From: an uncultured Alphaproteobacteria bacterium | Lineage (GTDB): Bacteria > Pseudomonadota > Alphaproteobacteria > Rs-D84 | Direction of reading: 5' to 3' | DNA: 64,000 bases | NCBI GenBank assembly: GCA_944392565.1 | Contig: CALXWX010000001.1 | Span: 335,201-399,200 of the forward strand | Shown here: piece after piece, positions 53,872 through 64,000 of the stretch | How positions within the stretch are numbered: position 1 is the stretch's first letter | Layout of the letters: the number at the start of each line of letters is the position of its first letter | Notes under the pieces: generated by a model | The model's database searches: none | Seen by the model: the letters and a program-made list of their open reading frames with translations, nothing else | Told to the model about the DNA's origin: nothing | Program-made: the position numbers and the translations under genes

Positions 53872-55893
53872 ATGAAACATATATCCAGATTTTTATTATG
53901 TGCATTATCGTTGGTTTGTGCGAATACCGCAATCGCGGCGCCGGTGGCGACAACAGTGGGCAGCAATTTAACCGCATACAATCCGACATCGGGCGCAACA
54001 AATAATGCCATGTGGAACGCGTACATGAATCCGCGCGCGAACACATCGGCACCAACGGCAGATTTTGGAAATTGTAATGCGGCAATAATTCGTTGCGCCC
54101 AGCCAAAGTGTTCAAATGGGGGCTGTGCAACCATGGATGTTGCGCGCCCGATTGTTGTTGGCTGCGTTGAAACAAATCCATCGTGCAAGCAGTATGGTGA
54201 TGATTTAATTGACTATATCGCGGCGCAATTGGTGTCTGACGCAAATGCGGCATCTGCCGCGGCGGCAAATGCCACGGCAACGGCTGCCCAGGCTGCGGCG
54301 GCACAAAGTAATCAACAATTACAGCAAATGCAGCAACAGATGCAGCAGATGCAACAACAAATGGCGCAACAAAGCGCCGATACAGCCGCACAGATCCAGG
54401 CTGCCTTGGAACAGCAACAGGCGGCAACCACCGCCGCAATTGCAAATGCCACGGCATCAACACAATCGGCAACATCTGCCACAGCATCAACCACAAGTGG
54501 CGCAACCACATCCAGCGACACAACCGCCAGTTTGTCTGCGGGTCCAATTGATTTAACCGCCGCGCAAACATTGGCGGCACAATCGGGGGTTGATGCAAAC
54601 CTGTTGGCGCGTGAACAAATTTCGGGTGAAATTTTAACCGATGTTGAAAATGCAGAGGTTGCATTAAAATCTGCCAAGGCGGCAATGGAAACCGCATTTG
54701 AATATGCGGGCTGTGATTCCACAGGCAGCAATTGTGCCGGACCCGAACGGGTAAAGGTGTTTAAGCAAAAGGCAATGGAATTTTTTGACCCGTATAATGA
54801 TGTGTTGACTGAACTATACGATGCATTAATATTGGCGCAATCCGTTGGGGTTGATATTACCGATATTTATATGATGTTAAGTGGTACATGTAATGTATGG
54901 GGGCAATATCTGTGTACCAAAGATCAGGTTATGCATTATAACAGCATAAATTGTGTTAATGGGAAATCCGTGCCTGTTACAACCGGGGGTGGCACGGTAT
55001 TTGGTGGCGCATCATGCGAACCCGGCCAGGTTGTCCCAATGTCTGACGGTGGATGCCAATTAATAAAAACATTAACAAGTGATGCAGATGTTCAACGCAA
55101 TTGGCTGTATCCCGAAGAAGGGCTTGATGATGCCCAGGTTCGTGTTGGTTGTGCATCTGAAATATTAGATAATTCGCCATTGTTCAGAAATATGCGTCGC
55201 CAGGCAGATATTGATATCGAAACACTGCAACGCATAATCGAACAAGACGCGCCGTCAACATATGGCATGGGCGGTTCGACATTAGCCAGTCGCCGTACCC
55301 CGGAAAATGATGGTTTGCCATATTGTAAATTAAATGATGAAACATATCGTGATTTACAACAAATTGCGGCATTAAAAGAATTACCAGACAAGGTGTGCGT
55401 CAGTGAACGCGAAATGCGCCGTATTGCGGAAAATGGTGCATCAATTACGGAATCCAGCAATGAATCCGCTGCGGCATATTATGAACAGTGCCGCGCAATG
55501 TCTGGGAATGAATATGCAAAATGTTTATGCAACGCCAGAAAGGGTGGATGGCAAATGTGGAACACGACTACAAACGAATGCGAATGCTATTTCAATGATC
55601 AATCATTCGATTGGAACAGATTGGAATGTGTCAGCGACAGTGAAAATACTGCCAACACGATTGACAAACGAATAGAACCATTAACATTGTATGATACATC
55701 ACAATTTGGTGGAATTCACGGTGATGAGCCATTTAAGGCCGTGAAAGATTTTAATGACTATATGCAAAAAGCAGATAGTTCAAATAGATTAAATGCGTGT
55801 ATGACCTATGGCGGAAAATGGGATATAAAAAAAGATACATGTGATTGTACAGGATCTGAATATTTTATAGAATGTTTAAAATCGGCTACATAA
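53872..55893 (+). CDS. Secreted cysteine-containing coiled-coil protein, cassette gene 1
   Basis: The 673-residue protein has a signal peptide (cleavage near AIAAP) and a cysteine-rich head (FGNCNAAIIRCAQPKCSNGG). An alanine-rich segment and a glutamine/methionine coiled coil (QQLQQMQQQMQQMQQQMAQQ, about residues 146-170) follow, then an A/T/S-rich linker. A large C-terminal part ends in cysteine pairs (CLCNARKGGWQMW, CECYFN, CDCTG). AGAGAG precedes the ATG at 53872; the longer frame to 53845 has no site. No family recognised. The next gene starts 4 bases after its stop. Confidence 0.72.
   Translation: MKHISRFLLCALSLVCANTAIAAPVATTVGSNLTAYNPTSGATNNAMWNAYMNPRANTSAPTADFGNCNAAIIRCAQPKCSNGGCATMDVARPIVVGCVETNPSCKQYGDDLIDYIAAQLVSDANAASAAAANATATAAQAAAAQSNQQLQQMQQQMQQMQQQMAQQSADTAAQIQAALEQQQAATTAAIANATASTQSATSATASTTSGATTSSDTTASLSAGPIDLTAAQTLAAQSGVDANLLAREQISGEILTDVENAEVALKSAKAAMETAFEYAGCDSTGSNCAGPERVKVFKQKAMEFFDPYNDVLTELYDALILAQSVGVDITDIYMMLSGTCNVWGQYLCTKDQVMHYNSINCVNGKSVPVTTGGGTVFGGASCEPGQVVPMSDGGCQLIKTLTSDADVQRNWLYPEEGLDDAQVRVGCASEILDNSPLFRNMRRQADIDIETLQRIIEQDAPSTYGMGGSTLASRRTPENDGLPYCKLNDETYRDLQQIAALKELPDKVCVSEREMRRIAENGASITESSNESAAAYYEQCRAMSGNEYAKCLCNARKGGWQMWNTTTNECECYFNDQSFDWNRLECVSDSENTANTIDKRIEPLTLYDTSQFGGIHGDEPFKAVKDFNDYMQKADSSNRLNACMTYGGKWDIKKDTCDCTGSEYFIECLKSAT
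54313..54370 (+). repeat. In-gene CAG/CAA/ATG tandem repeat
   Basis: Imperfect short units of CAGCAAATG type encode the glutamine/methionine coiled coil of the 53872 protein. Such runs can change length by slippage in steps of three bases. Confidence 0.6.
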
Positions 55894-55897
55894 TAAT

Positions 55898-56686
55898 ATG
55901 AGACAACAAAATAAATTTTTATCATTTTTTCAATCTGCCATGGTTATGGCATTGGGATTATGTGTCTGTATGCCGGCGATGGCGGCATCGGATAACGGAT
56001 GTAATGATCTGGATACAAATGGTTTTATAACCCCAGAATTGGCATTGTGTACAACCCATGCATATAATATTGGGTTAACACAAAACCCATCCAGTGCCGC
56101 AGACAAGCAAATTATGCGCGATGTTGTTGCATTAAAGACAACCGTCATGATGCAGCAAATGTATAAACAATACAGTTTCTTAGAGGCAACATTAAACCGC
56201 ATGAAAACGCAATTGCGCCGCGAAATATTAACCACAAATTTCGAAGCCGCCGGCGCATCATCGTCTGATTCATCTTCTTCAAGTTCTTCATCAATTGGTG
56301 GCAATAATGGCATTGCGGGTGCAGAAAATTGTCGCAGCGCTGGTTCTACGGCGGATGTTATGAGTTGCCTGTCGCGTAATTTAGACAGAATTTCAACAGC
56401 AATAAATAATTCTGATATTGGCGCGGCGCGGCGTCAAATTCAAACAGATTTAGAAACAATGCGCTTGTATGACAATTTGACACCAAAAGATCAAACCACA
56501 TCTGATAAAAAATATTCATCAGTCAGTGCGCAATTTGCATCGGCATATAATGAATGCGCCGATGCTGGTGCAAATCGTCAAAAATTAAGTTCATGTGTTG
56601 ATTATATGCGTGTATTTATTACCCGCAATATAGAGGCACAAAACAATAATCAAAATCGTAATATGTATAATTCATATATGCGTTAA
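55898..56686 (+). CDS. Secreted helical protein, cassette gene 2
   Basis: The 262-residue protein has a signal peptide (cleavage near AMAAS), an N-terminal helical region (MMQQMYKQYSFLEATLNRMK) and a serine-rich linker (SSDSSSSSSSSI). A second helical domain with cysteines (AENCRSAG, MSCLSRN, NECADAG, SSCVDYM) follows. The general layout recalls VirB5/TrbJ-like secreted helical proteins, but I see no decisive motif. It is co-transcribed with the 53872 gene and ends at a terminator. Confidence 0.68.
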   Translation: MRQQNKFLSFFQSAMVMALGLCVCMPAMAASDNGCNDLDTNGFITPELALCTTHAYNIGLTQNPSSAADKQIMRDVVALKTTVMMQQMYKQYSFLEATLNRMKTQLRREILTTNFEAAGASSSDSSSSSSSSIGGNNGIAGAENCRSAGSTADVMSCLSRNLDRISTAINNSDIGAARRQIQTDLETMRLYDNLTPKDQTTSDKKYSSVSAQFASAYNECADAGANRQKLSSCVDYMRVFITRNIEAQNNNQNRNMYNSYMR

Positions 56687-56703
56687 AAGTATAATCATCT
56701 ATA

Positions 56704-56728
56704 AACGCCCGTTTGGGCGTTTTTTTTG
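56704..56728 (+). terminator. Terminator after the two-gene cassette
   Basis: The hairpin AACGCCC-GTTT-GGGCGTT is followed by T6 or more. Confidence 0.9.
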
Positions 56729-56931
56729 CATTTGGATGCGTCCCAACATTATTCTTAATATACATTGTGCAAAATTTGATGTGTATGATGCCCGCTGTGT
56801 ATGGCATCGGTCTTTATCACCCCGCGGCTTGATTCTGCCATTCTTTCATTTCGGTACTTAACTCTACACTTTTGTCATCCATCGGCGCGGGGTCCCCAGG
56901 ATCCAGGTAATTATGCGCACACCTTTTCTTG

Positions 56932-57215
56932 TCATTGCGAGCCATCGCAGATGGCGCGGCAATCTCTTCTGTATCGTTGTGTTCCACAATGTGTCGCTCG
57001 GGCGCGTATGCGCCCTGTGCGTATCCTCGTATTTGTTCAAACTGCGCTAGCGCTTGTTTTCACATACTCTTTATTCCCTCGGCTTACGCCTGCGGGTATC
57101 CTCGTATTTGTTCAAACTGCGCTATCGCTTGTTTTCACATACTCGGATTCATTGCGAGCCATCGCAGATGGCGCGGCAATCCAGTAAGTTATGCCGTCGC
57201 GCAGCGACACAATAT
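56932..57215. repeat. Nested repeats: family A element twice and a 49-base tandem pair
   Basis: The 33 bases at 56932-56964 recur exactly at 57149-57181. Each contains GCCATC-GCA-GATGGC inside ATTGC...GCAAT. Between them, 49 bases at 57021-57069 recur at 57096-57144 with one mismatch. The stretch 56730-57246 otherwise holds no convincing gene; the open frame over it translates the repeats. Confidence 0.8.
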
Positions 57216-57219
57216 TTGA

Positions 57220-57243
57220 ACTTTGCACTTTGAACTTTGCACC
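57220..57243. repeat. Inverted copy of the AAAGTGCA-type repeat cluster
   Basis: Units of AACTTTGCACTTTG type are the reverse complement of the units at 53396-53443. Confidence 0.6.
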
Positions 57244-57246
57244 ATG

Positions 57247-57272
57247 AAAAAACGCCCCGTGGGGCGTTTTTT
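57247..57272. terminator. Terminator facing the 57271-58662 gene
   Basis: The hairpin AACGCCCC-GT-GGGGCGTT has A and T runs on both sides. On the minus strand it ends the secreted-protein gene. Confidence 0.9.
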
Positions 57273-58662
57273 ATGGACATACAGACAATTGTTTTAACAC
57301 ATTCTGGACATCGTTATTAACCGATACGGTTATTTCGCGTTGAAGTCCGTCTGTATATGTATAATAGAATTTATAATCTTTAAATTCTGGGAATGCCTTG
57401 TATGCCTGTTCAAATGGCGCCAGCATTGCCTGGAACCATTGGCGCCCACGGCACAGACATCCATTTCTGACATCGGCAACAACCACCGCGGTCGCAGTAT
57501 TTGGGTATTTTGTATCCAATTCTTCATCTGTTATCATCAGGCAACGCGCCCCCAGTCCATAAAAATTCGCATCATCTGCCAAAAATTTATAAACCAATCC
57601 ATCAGACGCGCCGGCTTGCTTTAACGAATATGCAATTCCATCTGTACAACATGCATTTGCAGAATTCATCAGCATTTTATAGCGTTCCAACAATGGCGCC
57701 GCCAGTGGATGATTTGCGGTTATATTTTTGTCGCAACGCGCCGCCGCAATAAATTCAGCCATTTTGTCTGTACGAATACGTGGACTGCGTGGCGAAACAG
57801 TTTCGCGAATGATTGGCTTTCTGCGCCAAATTTCACATTCTGTTTCTGATTCAAATGGGCATCCGTCCGCCCGACCAAATGTTATATTCACAACTTCGCT
57901 TAAATCCTGGGCAACATATTCCGATCGTGGTGCCAGCAAAGGCATTCTCTGAACCTGGGATGGCAGAGTTATTGATTGAACCGGTGCAGTATCAACAACG
58001 GTTGTATTTTGTTCTGTTGTGATTGTTTTTACGCCACAATCAACATCTGTTTCGTCAACTTCAACATTATCCGCCCATAAATTTTCAGTTGGTTTTCGTG
58101 GACTTAATAATTCTTCGACCCGTGCGCGTGTTGCAGCGGCATCAGCCATATTTTGACGATACAGGTCAACAACGCTGATTGTGCCGGGGTTAAAGTGATT
58201 TTCTGCAACAACTGTTGCAACTGGTTCGGTTGGGGCATCTGCTTCGCGAATATATAATTCTGGCATCGGCTGCAAGAACCAATCTGTAAAATCCTTGTAC
58301 TTATAACTGGAAATCGAATCGTCCCAAATTGGAACACCATCGCGCCAGTCCACGGTTTTATCATACCCGCGTGGATCATAATCACCCGCGGTTCCGTCCC
58401 ATACCGGTGGTCTGTCGTCATCAGGTACCGGTTTTATAGACAGCAGTTTTGCCTCTACCATTGGCTCTGGCGCTGCATATACATATTGCACGGGCGCACC
58501 CAATACAGTTGGCGTCCCAACGCTGGGACCCGCAACCACAGGTGCCGGTGCAATATTTAATGGCGCAATATAACAATCGTCCCCAGTGCAGTCAGACGCC
58601 ACAACTGGTGCAATCCCGCATAAACAAATCAGGGATGAAAAAATAAAAATTCTGTTTTTCAT
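57271..58662 (-). CDS. Secreted protein of unknown function
   Basis: The 463-residue protein has a signal peptide (cleavage near VVASD), a short cysteine pair (DCTGDDCY), then a proline/alanine/valine-rich linker (about residues 35-70). A middle region with tryptophans (PPVWDGTAGDYDPRGYDKTV) leads to a C-terminal domain with seven or more cysteines (ACCTDG, ARCLM, GCLCRG) ending in SVCP. I do not recognise it. It is monocistronic, converging with the repeat-flanked cassette and lying 0.8 kb from the rRNA operon on the other strand. Confidence 0.72.
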   Translation of the reverse strand: MKNRIFIFSSLICLCGIAPVVASDCTGDDCYIAPLNIAPAPVVAGPSVGTPTVLGAPVQYVYAAPEPMVEAKLLSIKPVPDDDRPPVWDGTAGDYDPRGYDKTVDWRDGVPIWDDSISSYKYKDFTDWFLQPMPELYIREADAPTEPVATVVAENHFNPGTISVVDLYRQNMADAAATRARVEELLSPRKPTENLWADNVEVDETDVDCGVKTITTEQNTTVVDTAPVQSITLPSQVQRMPLLAPRSEYVAQDLSEVVNITFGRADGCPFESETECEIWRRKPIIRETVSPRSPRIRTDKMAEFIAAARCDKNITANHPLAAPLLERYKMLMNSANACCTDGIAYSLKQAGASDGLVYKFLADDANFYGLGARCLMITDEELDTKYPNTATAVVVADVRNGCLCRGRQWFQAMLAPFEQAYKAFPEFKDYKFYYTYTDGLQREITVSVNNDVQNVLKQLSVCP

Positions 58663-59427
58663 ATCTCTTGAATAATATCACAAAAAACATACCTTTTGAA
58701 TACAATTTTCAGATTTTCTGCATTTTTATTAAATTTTTTGTCAAGCGGGGCTTGAAACAGGATTTTTATACCCTATATATAAAAACGAACCCGCCGAATT
58801 GGATATATATTCAATCAACGGCGCACAATTCCGATTTTGTTCAGATGTAATCGAATCGATTTAAATATTATGCGATTTTTACGAATTTAAATAAAAAACG
58901 AATCATAAAAATCCATAATTGCGAATCGTATTTCGGCGCCAAATAAAAAATATTAAAAAAAAGTAAAAATTTTTTTAATAACAAAAATGGCTGATTTCTG
59001 GCGATTTTTCCTATTGGGTTTGGGTGCCGAATGATTTTTTAAAATTATTTCTGACAAATCGCTTGACTTTTTGAAAAAATGTGCGCATACTATGCGGGCT
59101 TTCAAGTTGGGAACAAATCAAAAAAAATCTCAACCCCTGAAATTCTGCGGTTAACGGAACGACCAATGGAAATAGGGTTCTTGTTAATAACGCAAACATT
59201 GTGAATAAAAGCAGCTCATCAAATTCAAGAAGGGATGTGCAGACAGTTGAATTTGGAAATATCCAAACTTTGACTAAGTCAATGTGCATATCCTGGACAG
59301 GTAGTAGGTTTACATATTAAACCTCGTTAAAAACTTGTCTTGCGAATTATATATCATGTAAAGACGAACTGAATATTAATGTCAGGTTTGTTTAATAATG
59401 CACAGGGCTTAACTAACAGGTTTTTTA
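58663..59427 (+). other. AT-rich rRNA upstream region and leader
   Basis: There is no credible gene. A possible weak promoter, TTGAAA (58752-58757) with TATATA (58774-58779), lies far upstream; the main promoter is at 59063-59091. From about 59098 to 59427 the sequence is the transcribed 16S leader. No clear boxA antitermination site was found by eye. Confidence 0.6.
59063..59091 (+). promoter_or_regulatory. rRNA operon promoter
   Basis: TTGACT and CATACT are spaced by 17 bases, followed by a GC-rich discriminator (GCGGGC), which is typical of stringently controlled rRNA promoters. It is about 340 bases before 16S. Confidence 0.7.
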
Positions 59428-60930
<1,503 letters not shown>

Positions 60931-61054
60931 TAGAGAACACCGTTTACACGAAAACGGTCAATCCAAATGCGACTGTCTGAATATCTCTTTTTGAAATAAT
61001 TCTGGTATCAGCGGAACTATTTGATATGGATAATTTCGTAAAACCGGATGTCTT

Positions 61055-61131
61055 GGGTCAGTAGTTCAGTTGGTTAGAATGCCGCTCTGATACAGCGGAG
61101 GTCGAAGATTCGAGTTCTTCCTGACCCACCA
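61055..61131 (+). tRNA. tRNA-Ile (anticodon GAT)
   Basis: It lies in the 16S-23S spacer. The acceptor GGGTCAG pairs CTGACCC. The anticodon stem CCGCT/AGCGG has loop CTGATAC, giving GAT. CCA is encoded. The tRNA-Ala that often follows in this spacer is absent. Confidence 0.95.
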
Positions 61132-61146
61132 TAATATTGATGAGGT

Positions 61147-61180
61147 TGGAATCAAAGATAAGTTTTTATCTTTGATTCCA
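61147..61180 (+). other. Perfect 15-bp hairpin in the 16S-23S spacer
   Basis: TGGAATCAAAGATAA (61147-61161) and its exact complement (61166-61180) are separated by GTTT. It lacks a T run, so an RNase III processing stem is more likely than a terminator. The rest of the spacer to the 23S start holds nothing recognisable. Confidence 0.6.
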
Positions 61181-61424
61181 GATGTTCTGTCGAATATCGT
61201 CGGAATCTGCTTTTATAGCAATACATTGTTAATCGGTTTTTATGTCGCAAGTTAAGATTTTATAGAAATATAAAGTTTTGATTTGTTGAACATCGTAATC
61301 TCAAAAATCTTTCTGAAAGAGTAATCACAAATGTGATAATTCAATTAGAAACAAGAATCAACTAAGCTTGAAAACTCATTAAATTTGTTATTTATGTGTT
61401 TGGGGACTTATCTCTTCAAGCATA

Positions 61425-64000
<2,576 letters not shown>

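Noticed and set aside
53693..54697. A 334-codon open frame on the minus strand
   Set aside because: It is antisense to the secreted protein at 53872, low in complexity and rich in H, P, Q and R, and has no start signal.
57021..57181. A CRISPR array
   Set aside because: Only two units per repeat, long units with internal palindromes, and no cas genes.
56801..57219. Open frames of 96-128 codons in the spacer after the cassette
   Set aside because: They translate the tandem 49-base and 33-base repeats and have no Shine-Dalgarno.
58668..58850. A 60-codon frame upstream of the rRNA operon
   Set aside because: AT-rich, no Shine-Dalgarno, overlaps promoter-like sequence; nothing supports coding.

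Overview
The window looks like part of the chromosome of an alphaproteobacterium with an outer membrane and LPS, moderately AT-rich, of the compact host-associated kind. The 16S rRNA has the short alphaproteobacterial form. SspB is of the alphaproteobacterial type, and rsmG-parA-parB, lptG-lptD-surA and ompH-lpxD-fabZ are alphaproteobacterial-style gene sets, several of them shortened or split. An uncultured gut or host-associated lineage is an inference, not something the sequence proves.

Layout. 1-7 kb: recF tail, sspB, parAB, rsmG (with a lone HExxH protein gene between rsmG and parA), a TPR membrane protein and gpsA. 7-9.7 kb: an XRE regulator facing a structured leader with a 31-codon ORF, then a MacB-type ABC exporter. 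9.8-17.1 kb: xseB, mutS, a hypothetical gene, truB, rpsO, pnp, ybaB. 17.1-18.4 kb: tRNA-Val with a duplicated 3' tail and a transglutaminase-like orphan gene. 18.4-24.2 kb: an OmpA-type lipoprotein, rlmN, surA-like, lptD, lptG. 24.3-31.8 kb: nusA, infB, der, a Yip1-like gene, bamB-like, yfgM-like. 31.9-41 kb: rpoH, an outer-membrane barrel, an orphan VirD4/TraG ATPase, two rRNA-modification genes, a TPR protein, fabZ, lpxD, ompH. 41-50 kb: a second OmpA lipoprotein, a PilS-like pilin and dnaX on the minus strand, then three very large prepilin-like proteins, a zinc-ribbon membrane protein, a small secreted protein and rluD on the plus strand. 50-58.7 kb: four secreted cysteine-containing proteins of unknown function, separated by repeat-rich spacers. 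59-64 kb: an rRNA operon (promoter, 16S, tRNA-Ile, 23S cut by the window end).

How it works together. Much of the window is core information processing and envelope building: LPS export (LptD, LptG, SurA), lipid A (LpxD, FabZ), OMP assembly (OmpH, BamB, YfgM) and heat-shock control (RpoH). The accessory signal lies in the surface layer. It comprises a type IVb-like pilin, three adhesin-sized prepilins with phage-fibre-like or PilV-like bodies, a cysteine-repeat protein with an exact 100-residue period, two co-transcribed secreted proteins in a repeat-flanked cassette, and a 463-residue secreted protein. This is the best candidate for an undescribed system here, probably a surface appendage or adhesion apparatus, but its function cannot be read from the sequence.

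Expression signals are unusually readable. Several genes have a -10 box ending 6-9 bases before the ATG and no Shine-Dalgarno, so leaderless mRNAs look likely (2906, 17578, 24134 minus, 31904, 40173 minus). pnp and nusA have structured leaders, and dnaX has an A7 slippery site followed at once by a stop in the -1 frame.
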